A stretch of DNA of 34,087 nucleotides. Source: Rhodobaculum claviforme. Its GTDB lineage: Bacteria; Pseudomonadota; Alphaproteobacteria; Rhodobacterales; Rhodobacteraceae. Under the pieces are notes generated by a model, which was given only the letters and a program-made list of their open reading frames with translations, had not been told where the DNA came from and did no database searches. Positions 17,136 to 25,076 of this stretch are shown here, piece by piece. Numbering within the stretch: the first letter of the stretch is position 1; each line of letters starts with the position of its first letter. The position numbers were made by a program, and so were the translations under genes. The DNA lies in assembly GCF_016653255.1 (NCBI RefSeq), contig NZ_NHSD01000287.1, positions 1 to 34,087 of the forward strand, written 5' to 3'.

Positions 17136-18218
17136 CTAGCGGCTGAGGCCGCCGGCGAGGCCAGGCATGTCGAGCGCGGAAAAGCCGTAGTGGCGCAGCC
17201 AGCGCAGGTCGCTCTCGAAGAAGGCGCGCAGGTCGGGGATGCCGTATTTCAGCATCGCGATCCGGTCGATTCCCATGCCGAAGGCAAAGCCCTGCCATTT
17301 CTCGGGGTCGATGCCGCCGGCGCGCAGCACATGCGGGTGGACCATACCGGAGCCGAGGATCTCCATCCAGCTGTCACCCTCACCGATCTTGAGCTGGCCG
17401 CCGGCCCAGGAACAGCGGATGTCGACCTCGGCGGATGGCTCGGTGAAGGGGAAATGCGAGGCGCGGAAGCGCAGCTCCACGCCGTCGACCTCGAAAAACG
17501 CGCGGCAGAACTCCTCCAGCACCCATTTCAGGTTGGCCATGGACAAGTCGCGGTCGATCGCCAGCCCCTCCACCTGGTGGAACATCGGGGTGTGGGTCTG
17601 GTCCATGTCCATGCGGTACACCCGGCCGGGGGCAATGACGCGGATCGGGGCGCCCTGGGCCTGCATGGCGCGGATCTGCACCGGGCTTGTGTGGGTGCGC
17701 AACACATGCGGCGGCCGATCGTCGCCGTCCGCACGCGCCATGAAGAAGGTGTCGTGTTCCTGGCGCGCGGGATGTTCGGGCGGGATGTTCAGCGCGTCGA
17801 AGTTGAACCAGTCGCTTTCGACCTGCGGGCCCTCGGCCACGGCAAAGCCCATGTCGGCAAAGATCGCCGTCAGTTCCTCCATCACCTGGCTGACGGGGTG
17901 GAGGGTGCCGGTTGGGCGCGGACGGCCCGGCAGCGTCACGTCGAGCCATTCGGCCGCAAGCCGCGCGTCAAGCGCCGCGTCCTCCAGCCCCGCGCGGCGG
18001 GCGCGGATGGCGGCGTCCAGCTCATCCTTGAGCGCGTTGAGGGCGGGCCCCGCGGTCTTGCGCGCCTCGGCGTCCATGCCGCCCAGTTCCCGCATCTTCA
18101 GGCTGACCGCACCCTTCTTGCCCAGTGCAGCCAGGCGAACGGCCTCCAGCGCGGCCGGATCGGCGGCGGCAGCAACCTCGGCCAGATAACGCTCGCGCAG
18201 TTCCGACACGCCCTCCAT
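17136..18218 (-). CDS. pheS: Phenylalanine-tRNA ligase alpha subunit
   Basis: A 360-residue class II aminoacyl-tRNA synthetase alpha subunit, which charges tRNA-Phe together with PheT. The N-terminal coiled-coil (about 1-100) is followed by the catalytic core: [39 protein letters not shown], then motif 2 around [20 protein letters not shown] and motif 3 in [23 protein letters not shown] 18218 follows GGAGGA with a seven-base gap; a start at 18245 would add nine residues. PheT is normally adjacent, but here the next gene downstream is an unrelated membrane protein and rplT/rpmI are not upstream. Confidence 0.97.
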   Translation of the reverse strand: MEGVSELRERYLAEVAAAADPAALEAVRLAALGKKGAVSLKMRELGGMDAEARKTAGPALNALKDELDAAIRARRAGLEDAALDARLAAEWLDVTLPGRPRPTGTLHPVSQVMEELTAIFADMGFAVAEGPQVESDWFNFDALNIPPEHPARQEHDTFFMARADGDDRPPHVLRTHTSPVQIRAMQAQGAPIRVIAPGRVYRMDMDQTHTPMFHQVEGLAIDRDLSMANLKWVLEEFCRAFFEVDGVELRFRASHFPFTEPSAEVDIRCSWAGGQLKIGEGDSWMEILGSGMVHPHVLRAGGIDPEKWQGFAFGMGIDRIAMLKYGIPDLRAFFESDLRWLRHYGFSALDMPGLAGGLSR

Positions 18219-18300
18219 GACCCGTTCCTCCGGTGTTGTCGTCATCTGACGCGGGATGCAGGGGGGTTAGCACAGGGCGCCACGGATGCAAGCCGCCCCC

Positions 18301-18849
18301 TCAGCGCGCACCGGACCGCGCATCGGAACGCACACGGACACGCGCGGGGATGCCGACCGCGGCATGCCCGGCGGGCACGTCGCACATCACCACGGCATTG
18401 GCCCCGATCACCGCATGGTCGCCGATGGTCACCGGCCCGAGGATGCGCGCACCCGCCCCGATGTCGACATGCCCGCCGATGCACGGGGCGCCGCCGGGGC
18501 CGCGGGTGCCCAGGGTCACCTGCTGGAAGATCAGGCAGTTCGGACCGATGCGCGCGCCAGAATGGACGACGATGCCGTTGGGGTGGGGCAACAGCAGCCC
18601 ACCACCGATGACGGTACTGGACGGAATGTCGGCCTGGGTGACCAACGACCAGAACCGATGCTGCAGCGTCCACCACCGGCGCAGCACGGCCCCGAGCGGA
18701 CCGCCACGGGCCACCGCGCGCTGATGGCCCCGGATGGCGGCCAGCAGGCGCCGCGACGGGTCCCACATGCGGCGCGGCGTCTCGCGGGACCAGTCCGGGA
18801 CCTCGGCACTGACACGGTGATGGGCCGTTGGTGGTGGCGTCGGGTCCAT
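18301..18849 (-). CDS. Hexapeptide-repeat serine O-acetyltransferase-like enzyme
   Basis: A 182-residue left-handed beta-helix acyltransferase. After about 70 N-terminal residues with RRWWTLQHRFWSLV, hexapeptide repeats run from about 75 to 170: IGGGLLLPHPNGIVVHSGAR, IGPNCLIFQQVTLG, PCIGGHVDIGAGARILGPV and TIGDHAVIGANAVVMCDVPA. His89 and His96 are candidate catalytic residues. It resembles the short CysE-like acetyltransferases often annotated as serine acetyltransferase in polysaccharide or cysteine contexts, but lacks the long N-terminal domain of classical CysE. It may acetylate serine or a sugar; the sequence does not decide. A GGGAG site precedes ATG 18849. Confidence 0.82.
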   Translation of the reverse strand: MDPTPPPTAHHRVSAEVPDWSRETPRRMWDPSRRLLAAIRGHQRAVARGGPLGAVLRRWWTLQHRFWSLVTQADIPSSTVIGGGLLLPHPNGIVVHSGARIGPNCLIFQQVTLGTRGPGGAPCIGGHVDIGAGARILGPVTIGDHAVIGANAVVMCDVPAGHAAVGIPARVRVRSDARSGAR

Positions 18850-18946
18850 GACCGCTCCCTGTCCCGAGGATGCACACCGGGGGGATGCCCGGTCACGGGT
18901 GCCAGTGTTGCGGCGAAGCGGCGGGGGGCGCAAGATGCGCGGGTGG

Positions 18947-19303
18947 TCAGAAGATCTCCACCCCACCGGCCGCATCGGCGCCATCGCAGGTGCCGGTGCG
19001 CAGACGCTGGACCAGCGCGCCCAGTTGCAGCCGCACGAGCAGCGGGTCGACCGGAACGGCGACATCCGCGGGCACGCAATCGGCAAGGCGCCGCTGCACC
19101 ATGGCCAGATCGCTCGCCCACTGGCGCAGGCGATCGAGGTCCTGCACGCTGGCGCAGGCGTCGCGCGCCACGCCACCGTCGAGCGTGGCGCCGATACCGG
19201 CATCCAGTGCTGCGGCCAGCGCGGCCAGCGCGTCCATCTCGGCGCCGATTCGGGCGACCAGCGTGGCCAGCCCGACCGCCCCGCCAGCGACCTCAGGCGA
19301 CAT
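18947..19303 (-). CDS. Small helical partner of the PAS sensor, unknown function
   Basis: A 118-residue, Ala/Leu-rich helical protein that I do not assign to a family. It ends GGVEIF. Its ATG at 19303 overlaps the end of the PAS-sensor gene by 11 bases, so the two are translationally coupled. That coupling is the main reason to treat it as real and as functionally linked to the sensor; it could be a stabilising or adaptor subunit, which is inference. The longer open frame to 19450 runs inside the PAS gene and is rejected. Confidence 0.6.
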   Translation of the reverse strand: MSPEVAGGAVGLATLVARIGAEMDALAALAAALDAGIGATLDGGVARDACASVQDLDRLRQWASDLAMVQRRLADCVPADVAVPVDPLLVRLQLGALVQRLRTGTCDGADAAGGVEIF

Positions 19304-20510
19304 GCAGATGCCCCCCCCGGCGCGTGCCACTGAGGATGGCGCGGCTGGCCCGCTCGATCTCGGCCAGCTGCACGGCGATGCGGGACTGCACCTCCTCCAG
19401 CGTGTCGATGATCTCGGACAGGCCACTGGTGGTATCGCTGAGGCGCGCATTCTCGATCTTGCACATGATCCGGGTCACATCGAGGCCCGCGACATGGCGC
19501 TTCACCCCCTTGGCGACCTTGGCGAAATGTTCGGCCTGGGTGGCGATGGCCGCCATGGCGGCGTCGCTTTCCAGCTGCCCCCGCGCCGCGAGGTCGCGCA
19601 GCAGCCGGGTCTCGCGGGGGGGATCGATGGCGGCGGGCAGGCCCGCATCGCCAAGGTAGCTGTCGGCGACCTCCTGCAGCAGCGCCAGTGCGCAGGAGCG
19701 AAAGATCCCCTCCTCGATGCTGCGGCCGGTGTGTTCGGCGGCCGCGCGAAAATCGTTGACGCCGGTCAGCATCTCCTCGCTCAACGTGGTGTGGTTGGTG
19801 GAGATGACACCGATCGGGCCGCCGCCGCGCTCCAGCTGCGCGGCCAGGATGCGGATGTTGGTGGGCACGCCGCGGATATCCTCGAACAGGCGCGTGATTT
19901 CGGCAGCGTTGCGGCGCGCGGCGGCGATGGCCTGGCCCAGGCTGCGGCCACGCCGCACCCGGGCCTCCAGGCCACGACCCATCGCCTCGGCCCGGGCGGT
20001 GAACTCCGCCTCCAGCGCGCAGGCCATGAAGGCGCGGTAGCTGTCGTGGCCCCACGCGCCAAGTGCGGCACACAGCGCCGCGTGGCTGGCGTCGGGGGTC
20101 AGCGCCTCCTCGGTCTCGCGGCGGCGCAGGGTCGCATACAGCGGGCGGATGCGGTCCAGCATGGGCGACGTCGGCTTCATCCGGATCGAGACGAACCCCT
20201 CCGGCGCCGGCATCGCCACGGCGAAAACCCAGTAATGCCGGCCATCTGCGGTGCGGTTCTTGACATAGGCCCCGACGGTCCGGCCGGCGTTCAGCTCCGC
20301 CCAGAACAGATGGTACACCCCTGCGGGCATGTCGGGATGGCGGATCAGCTTGTGCGGCGCCCCGAGCAGGCGGTCCCAGTCATGGCCGCAGACCCTGCGG
20401 AAGACGGAATTGCCGCTTTCGATGATCCCGCGCGCATCGGTGCGCGAGATCAGGATTTCCTCGGTCGCGAGGGGCAGCTCGGCGGGATCGGCAGGGCGCG
20501 GGGCAGTCAC
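19293..20510 (-). CDS. Aer-like PAS-domain sensor protein lacking a canonical signalling tip
   Basis: A 405-residue cytoplasmic protein. Residues about 10-115 form an Aer-type PAS domain: ISRTDARGIIESGNSVFRRV, GAPHKLIRHPDMPAGVYHLF, then KNRTADGRHYWV. The HPDMP and KNR-DG-YWV elements are diagnostic of this redox/FAD-type PAS subgroup. The rest is mostly helical (about 150-395). The methyl-accepting receptor tip (E-[AV]-[AV]-x-I, 'NLLALNAAIEAARAGE') is missing; a segment reading PTNIRILAAQLERGGGPIGV takes a similar place in a degenerate form. No membrane segment is visible. GTG 20510 follows GGAGG nine bases upstream. The protein may be a soluble sensor that signals by a non-canonical route. 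Confidence 0.78.
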   Translation of the reverse strand: MTAPRPADPAELPLATEEILISRTDARGIIESGNSVFRRVCGHDWDRLLGAPHKLIRHPDMPAGVYHLFWAELNAGRTVGAYVKNRTADGRHYWVFAVAMPAPEGFVSIRMKPTSPMLDRIRPLYATLRRRETEEALTPDASHAALCAALGAWGHDSYRAFMACALEAEFTARAEAMGRGLEARVRRGRSLGQAIAAARRNAAEITRLFEDIRGVPTNIRILAAQLERGGGPIGVISTNHTTLSEEMLTGVNDFRAAAEHTGRSIEEGIFRSCALALLQEVADSYLGDAGLPAAIDPPRETRLLRDLAARGQLESDAAMAAIATQAEHFAKVAKGVKRHVAGLDVTRIMCKIENARLSDTTSGLSEIIDTLEEVQSRIAVQLAEIERASRAILSGTRRGGHLHVA

Positions 20511-20582
20511 TGGGAGGGGCCTCCGTTGACGAACGGGAACCCCTGTCCTCGCAGCAAAGGCTGAACAAGCGGTGAAGCCTGC

Positions 20583-21329
20583 TCAGCCCTCCTGCCGCCC
20601 CTCCGCAACCAGCTGCTGCATGGCCGACAGCGGCACATAGCCGCGCACAACCTGCCCGCCGATGACAAAGGTGGGCGTGCCGTTGATGCCCATGCGCGCC
20701 GCCAGCGCGCGGTTGGCGTCGATCACGGCGCCGACCTCGGGGGACTGCATCCGCGCCTCGATCGCGGCCATGTCGAGGTCCATCTCCGCGCCGATGCGTT
20801 GCACCGCGGGTGCCCCGGCACGCCCGGGCATCGACAGCAGGCGTCCGTGCACCTCCTCGTAGGCGGCGGCGCCCTCCAGCTGCAGCACGGCGATGGCAAA
20901 GCGCGACGCCAGCTCCGAATCGGGGCCGAGGATCGGCAGCTCCTTCATCACCAGCCGCACGCCGGGGTCGGCCTCGACCAGTGCCATCACCTCGCCGAAG
21001 GCGCGCTTGCAGAACCCGCAGTTGTAGTCGACGAACTCCACCACCGTCGCGTCGCCGTCGGGATTTCCGCCCACCCAGGAGTGCGTTCCGGCGAACAGCG
21101 CATCGGCGTTGGCGGCCACGAGGGCGGCGTCGTCGGCGGCCTGGTCGCCCGCCTGGCGCTCCTCCAGCACGGCGATGGCCTCCAGCAGCACCTCGGGATT
21201 GTCCAGAAGATAGGCCCGCACCTCGGCACGGAAGGCATCGCGCTGCGCGGCGCTCAGCGCCTCGAGGTCCAGCGCCGCGGCGGGCAGCGGCAGCAGCAGG
21301 GCGGCGAAGGTCAGGAAAACGCGGGACAT
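20583..21329 (-). CDS. DsbA-family thiol:disulfide oxidoreductase
   Basis: A 248-residue periplasmic protein. A signal peptide (1-19) is followed by a helical N-terminal region with RAYLLDNPEVLLEAIAVLEE (38-57), typical of the ScsC-like DsbA subgroup. The thioredoxin fold carries the active site Cys104-Gly-Phe-Cys107 in VDYNCGFCKRAF and the cis-proline Pro219 in INGTPTFVIGG. ATG 21329 follows CAGGAG by five bases. It lies directly downstream of the BKACE gene in the same orientation. Oxidase or isomerase direction cannot be decided without the partner; no dsbB or dsbD lies in the window. Confidence 0.93.
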   Translation of the reverse strand: MSRVFLTFAALLLPLPAAALDLEALSAAQRDAFRAEVRAYLLDNPEVLLEAIAVLEERQAGDQAADDAALVAANADALFAGTHSWVGGNPDGDATVVEFVDYNCGFCKRAFGEVMALVEADPGVRLVMKELPILGPDSELASRFAIAVLQLEGAAAYEEVHGRLLSMPGRAGAPAVQRIGAEMDLDMAAIEARMQSPEVGAVIDANRALAARMGINGTPTFVIGGQVVRGYVPLSAMQQLVAEGRQEG

Positions 21330-21352
21330 GGAAACTCCTGTTGGGGGGCCGG

Positions 21353-22225
21353 TCAGGCCGGACGCAGTCCAAGGATCGCGCGCGCCTGCGCGGGCGAGGC
21401 CACGGGACGGCCGTATTTCTCGCACAGCTGGGCCGCGCGGCGCACCAGCGCGCCGTTCGAGGGCGCCAGCGACTTGCGGTCAAGGCGGACGTTGTCCTCC
21501 AGCCCGGTGCGGGTATGGCCGCCCGCCGCGATGGACCATTCGTTCAGCAGGATCTGCCCCGCGCCGATGCCCGCGCCGCACCATTCCGCGTCGGGCGCCA
21601 GCCGCCGCAGGGTGGCGACGTAGAAGTCGAACACCGCCCGGTCCACCGGCATGGCGTTGCGCACTCCCATCACGAACTGCACATAGAGCGGGCCACGGAT
21701 GCGCCCGTCCCCGGCCATCTTCACCGCCTGGAAGATGTGGGACAGGTCGAAGGCCTCGATCTCGGGCTTGACGTCGTGGGCGATCATCTCGGCCGCCAGC
21801 CAATCCACCAGATCGGGCGGGTTTTCATAGACCCGGGTGGGAAAGTTGTTCGACCCCACCGCCAGCGAGGCCATGTCGGGGCGCAGCGGCAGCATGCCCC
21901 CGCGCGCCGCCCCCGCGCCCGACCGCCCGCCGGTGGAGAACTGGATGATCATGCCGGGGCAGTGCCGCTCCAGCCCCTCCTTGAGGCGCGCGAATCGCTC
22001 GGGGTCCGAGGTCGGCGTGCCATCGTCCGCGCGCACATGGCAATGCGCGATGGCGGCGCCGGCCTCGAAGGCTTCCTGCGTGCTTTCGATCTGTTCGGAG
22101 ACGGTGACGGGCACGGCCGGGTTGTCGGCCTTGGTCGGCACCGATCCGGTGATCGCCACGCACAGGATGCACGGCCGGGTGGCGGGATCGGAGACGGTGT
22201 CGGTGTCGTCGGTCTTGGGCGTCAT
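21353..22225 (-). CDS. BKACE (DUF849) beta-keto acid cleavage enzyme
   Basis: A 290-residue zinc-dependent enzyme of the BKACE family, which cleaves a beta-keto acid with acetyl-CoA (the prototype Kce acts on 3-keto-5-aminohexanoate). Visible are CVAITGSVPTKADNPAVPVT (22-41), the zinc site His61-Cys-His63 in AHCHVR, the phosphate-like loop QFSTGGRSG, and GHTRTGLEDN (236-245) with the conserved Glu near the second zinc site. The substrate differs between family branches and cannot be read from the motifs. The stop is 23 bases upstream of the DsbA-like start, so the two are probably co-transcribed. Confidence 0.92.
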   Translation of the reverse strand: MTPKTDDTDTVSDPATRPCILCVAITGSVPTKADNPAVPVTVSEQIESTQEAFEAGAAIAHCHVRADDGTPTSDPERFARLKEGLERHCPGMIIQFSTGGRSGAGAARGGMLPLRPDMASLAVGSNNFPTRVYENPPDLVDWLAAEMIAHDVKPEIEAFDLSHIFQAVKMAGDGRIRGPLYVQFVMGVRNAMPVDRAVFDFYVATLRRLAPDAEWCGAGIGAGQILLNEWSIAAGGHTRTGLEDNVRLDRKSLAPSNGALVRRAAQLCEKYGRPVASPAQARAILGLRPA

Positions 22226-22361
22226 GCTCGGTCCGGTTGGTTGTCGTGGGCCGCCGGATGCGGGCCACCCCCGGCATAGCGCACTTCCACCGCCTTGGGC
22301 AGACCCCCGGGGTGCGGCGTCGCGTCGGCACCCGCGGCGCGCGGTCACGCAAACGAATTAC

Positions 22362-22384
22362 GCCGCCCGCAAGGTGCGGACGGC
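22362..22384 (-). terminator. Possible intrinsic terminator downstream of the first VPLPA-type gene
   Basis: On the minus strand GCCGTCCGC, a five-base loop and GCGGGCGGC form a nine-pair stem with one G-U pair, followed by the moderately T-rich GTAATTCGTTTG. It lies about 40 bases after the stop at 22425. Confidence 0.5.
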
Positions 22385-22424
22385 GCAGAAGAAAAAGAAC
22401 GCTCTGTGGGAGGGTCGTCTCGTC

Positions 22425-23195
22425 TCAGGCGTTGGTGCGGCGGCGGAAGTAGCCCAGACCGCCCAGACCCGCGATGCCCGAAAGCAGCATCCAGCCAGCG
22501 GCCGGCAGCGGGATCACGTTCACCGGGTCCTGACGGAACACATATTCCAACGAGAGGCTCATCTGCGTCGTGCTGTTGTTGCTCACATCATCACCAGCCG
22601 GGAGGCGAGCGCTCAGGAAGGTTTCGAGAAACCCTTCGAGGCGGGGCGTCGGGCTGTTGATGAAGGCAAGCAGATCGGACGGATCAGTGAACGACCCCCC
22701 CTGGGAAAAGTTGAACGAACGACCGTTGAGGTCGACGGTCTGGCCCGGCGCGACCACGACGTTCTGGCGCCCAGCATTGAAGTCGTCAAAGTCGCTCACG
22801 AGACCATTCGGAGAACCCACGAAGATCGGAGGGCAGCATGCGCCGGGCGTGAACTCAGCCTCGTAGAAATCGACCCGGTAGGTAATGTTGCCACCGGAAG
22901 TATTTCCAAGCGTGAACGCCCAGGTGCCGGTCACACTCAATGCCCAGTTCACCGCCTCGAGGGTGTAGCCGGCCGGCGTGACCGAAGCGACGTTGGCAGC
23001 CTCCCAGCGTGCGTCAAGCACCGCAGGACCGCTGATGGTCGAACCCACGATGGAAACATCCGTGTTACCGACAGACCCGCCGTTCGCAAATGCGACCGGG
23101 TTGGCGTTCACGGTGATCGTTGCTGCATGTGTCGCGGCCGAAGCCATCAGGAGGGCAACGGCACTGATGCCAGCAACCTTCAATGAGCGGTTCAT
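22425..23195 (-). CDS. Exported protein with VPLPA-type C-terminal sorting signal
   Basis: A 256-residue protein of unknown function. A signal peptide (1-24, ending ASAATHA) is followed by a beta-rich, Asn/Ser/Gly-rich mature part with a CC pair (GACCPP). The last 30 residues form the sorting signal: VIPLPAAGWMLLSGIAGLGG, then a basic tail beginning YFRRR. VPLPA/PEP-CTERM signals direct proteins to an exosortase and are often carried by surface or exopolysaccharide-linked proteins. No exosortase gene lies in the window. ATG 23195 follows AGGGAG with a seven- to eight-base gap. Its coding sequence is less GC-rich than its neighbours, as is common for such secreted proteins. Confidence 0.85.
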   Translation of the reverse strand: MNRSLKVAGISAVALLMASAATHAATITVNANPVAFANGGSVGNTDVSIVGSTISGPAVLDARWEAANVASVTPAGYTLEAVNWALSVTGTWAFTLGNTSGGNITYRVDFYEAEFTPGACCPPIFVGSPNGLVSDFDDFNAGRQNVVVAPGQTVDLNGRSFNFSQGGSFTDPSDLLAFINSPTPRLEGFLETFLSARLPAGDDVSNNSTTQMSLSLEYVFRQDPVNVIPLPAAGWMLLSGIAGLGGLGYFRRRTNA

Positions 23196-23215
23196 GGGTA
23201 TTCTCCCTACCAAAG

Positions 23216-23253
23216 CGTTAACCCTAACGTACCGAGACCTACCCGTTAGTCAA
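23216..23253 (-). promoter_or_regulatory. Promoter-like region with three CGTTA/TAACG elements
   Basis: On the minus strand TTGACT (23253-23248) and TACGTT (23231-23226), 16 bases apart, resemble a housekeeping promoter. Three copies of CGTTA or its complement lie at 23216-23220, 23225-23229 and 23244-23248, two of them flanking the -10 element. A start here would give a leader of about 25 bases. It could be an operator; this is inference from repeats only. Confidence 0.45.
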
Positions 23254-23529
23254 GTCGTAACCAACTTTCGATCAGGTCGATGGCGCAAATGGGGGCGCAG
23301 AAACCCCTTCGTAGGGGGGGGGCGGAGGGGGCGGCACCGCACGGCTGCCGCATCCTTGGGCAGGCCTTCTACCACAGGTTGTGAGATCGGCGGTGCTGTC
23401 ACGACTCCTCTGAGGACGACGCGATCCAGGCCTGCATGATTCCCGGCGCGGACGCATGAGTCCCCCCGCGCGCGCCCCCGCGCGCGCAAGGCGAACGGCG
23501 CAGGCCAGCGGCGCGCAGCCGCCACAACG
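23254..23529. other. Gene-free gap between the two VPLPA-type genes
   Basis: Between the promoter region of one exported protein and the terminator of the other I see no supported gene. There is a G-run (about 23315-23335) and a GC-alternating stretch near 23465-23490, but no family match in any frame. Confidence 0.5.
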
Positions 23530-23558
23530 CAAAAGGGCCGTGCGCGGTGCGCACGACC
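23530..23558 (-). terminator. Intrinsic terminator downstream of the second VPLPA-type gene
   Basis: On the minus strand GGGTCGTGCGC, loop ACC and GCGCACGGCCC form an 11-pair stem with one wobble pair, followed by TTTTGCGTT. It sits 36 bases after the stop at 23595 and is the best intrinsic terminator in the window. Confidence 0.8.
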
Positions 23559-23594
23559 CTCAGGGCAACAGGGGTCTGGTGGGGGGCTGCCGTC

Positions 23595-24251
23595 TCAGCC
23601 GCGGCGGCGGCGGAACACACCCGCCCCGAGGACCAGCGCCATCGCCGTGCCCAGCAGCACCCCCGATGCCGGCACCGGGATATAGGCGTAGGTCGCATCC
23701 AGCCGCGCGGTCCAGTCGAACTCCCGGTCCGTCACCCCAAAGACCCCGCCGTCGTTGACGATGGTGGAAAAGAAGACGATGTCGCCGGTCAGCACCGTGG
23801 TCCCGTCCACCCAGGACAGCAGGTCGCCCTCGGACACGATCCCCGATTCACGGTACACCGCCGTGACGTTCGTGAAGGTCGCCGGATCACCAACGGCCAG
23901 CGTCAGGGGGGTGATCCCGGAATCGCCCGAAACCAGAATCTCCGATGAAGTCACCGTGCCGGGCACACCCGACAGGTTCCGGGCGCGCAAGCCGACGGTC
24001 AGCTCCTCCAGGGTGTTGTTGCCCATGCTGAAGAAGTTCTGCACCGTCCCGTCGATCGTGGCGCTGAGGGTGAAGGTCCAGGTGACCCCCAGAACCGGGC
24101 CCCGAACCGGATCAACCGCGGGCGGCTGCGTCAGGTGGAGTTCGAACGGCCCGGCCCCGCTGCCGGTGACCGACGTGGTGAGGGTTGCGGCAGCGGCCGG
24201 ACCCGCGAGGGCCAGGGCCAGAAGAGGGGCAGTAATCTGATACGCACGCAC
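23595..24251 (-). CDS. Exported protein with PEP/VPLPA-CTERM-like sorting signal
   Basis: A 218-residue protein of unknown function. A signal peptide (1-21, ending AGPAAAA) precedes a Thr/Gly/Val-rich, beta-type mature region. The C-terminus is a sorting signal: IPVPASGVLLGTAMALVLGA followed by GVFRRRRG. The motif variant IPVPA resembles VPLPA and PEP-CTERM classes. GTG 24251 follows AAGGAG by eight bases. It is the second such protein in tandem with the gene at 22425-23195, with its own strong terminator, so the two are separately transcribed. Confidence 0.83.
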   Translation of the reverse strand: MRAYQITAPLLALALAGPAAAATLTTSVTGSGAGPFELHLTQPPAVDPVRGPVLGVTWTFTLSATIDGTVQNFFSMGNNTLEELTVGLRARNLSGVPGTVTSSEILVSGDSGITPLTLAVGDPATFTNVTAVYRESGIVSEGDLLSWVDGTTVLTGDIVFFSTIVNDGGVFGVTDREFDWTARLDATYAYIPVPASGVLLGTAMALVLGAGVFRRRRG

Positions 24252-24309
24252 GGCTGAAACTCCTTCGATGTTATGGGTTCAGCGTGCTGGAAGTTGGCCT
24301 TTCATACAA

Positions 24310-24338
24310 GTTATCTTGGGATATCAGAATGTTATCTT
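24310..24338 (-). promoter_or_regulatory. AT-rich upstream region with two AAGATAAC direct repeats
   Basis: On the minus strand AAGATAAC occurs at 24338-24331 and 24317-24310, exactly 21 bases apart (two helical turns). The stretch is AT-rich against a GC-rich background and lies 59-87 bases upstream of the GTG start. It looks like an activator or repressor site for the exported-protein gene; the factor is unknown. Confidence 0.45.
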
Positions 24339-24372
24339 TTGCGCAGCGCGGTTCCCAAAGCGTGCGCGGCCC

Positions 24373-25023
24373 TCAGATGATCAGGTGGCGCAGCCCCTGG
24401 GTGACGTCGGTGCGCAGCGCCAGCCGCAACGCGGGCTCGTCGCCCGCCTTCAGCGCCGCCACGATCATGCGGTGATGCGGCGGCGCGGTGCCCCGGCGCA
24501 GCCGGCCATAGAGCGCGCGCATCGTGGGGCCGAGTTGCAGCCACACCGTCTCCACCATCGCCAGCATCGCGGGCGCCTGCGCGCGCAGGTACAATGTGCG
24601 GTGGAATTCGAGGTTGGTGCGGATGTAGCCGACGGCATCGTGGCGGGCGACGGCCTCGGCGTTGAGGGTGTTGATGGCGACCAGCCGGTCGATCAGCGCG
24701 AAATGCGCGCGCGGCAGGGCGCGGCTGGCGAGTTCCGGCTCCAGCAGGGCGCGAATCGACGCCAGCTCCTCGATCCGCTCGTTCGACAGCTCGGGGGTGG
24801 AGACCCGGCCCGACGACGACAGCGTCAGCGCGCCTTCGGCGACCAGGCGGCGCACGGCCTCCCGCGCGGGGGTCATGGACACGCCATGCGCCTTGGCCAG
24901 ACCGCGCAGGGTCAGCGGCTGGCCCGGCGCCAGCTCTCCGTGCATGACCTGCCCGCGCAACGTGCGATACAGCCGCTCGTGCGCGGCCGCCGTCGCATCC
25001 AGGGGGCGCGGGTTCAGCAGCAT
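24373..25023 (-). CDS. GntR-family regulator with FCD domain
   Basis: A 216-residue transcription factor. Residues about 12-75 form the winged helix-turn-helix: LYRTLRGQVMHGELAPGQPL, then TLRGLAKAHGVSMTPAREAV and RRLVAEGAL. Residues about 85-210 form the helical FCD ligand-binding domain. ELASIRALLEPELASRAL, EFHRTLY and HHRMIVAALKAGD carry typical metal- and ligand-binding positions. The family senses small carboxylates and usually represses. No ribosome site precedes ATG 25023. The palindrome GTGATCAC lies a few bases upstream and could be its own operator. It lies downstream of ubiK in the same direction; its target genes are not evident. Confidence 0.92.
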   Translation of the reverse strand: MLLNPRPLDATAAAHERLYRTLRGQVMHGELAPGQPLTLRGLAKAHGVSMTPAREAVRRLVAEGALTLSSSGRVSTPELSNERIEELASIRALLEPELASRALPRAHFALIDRLVAINTLNAEAVARHDAVGYIRTNLEFHRTLYLRAQAPAMLAMVETVWLQLGPTMRALYGRLRRGTAPPHHRMIVAALKAGDEPALRLALRTDVTQGLRHLII

Positions 25024-25029
25024 CGCAAA

Positions 25030-25037
25030 GTGATCAC
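25030..25037. promoter_or_regulatory. GTGATCAC palindrome at the GntR gene start
   Basis: An eight-base perfect palindrome, extended as TTGTGATCACTTT on the minus strand, lies seven bases before the ATG of the GntR-family gene. Such regulators often bind short palindromes at their own promoters. It could be an autoregulatory site, but a chance palindrome is possible at this length. Confidence 0.35.
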
Positions 25038-25076
25038 AACGGATCGGGCGGGCTGTCAAGCGCGCTGGATGGCGGC

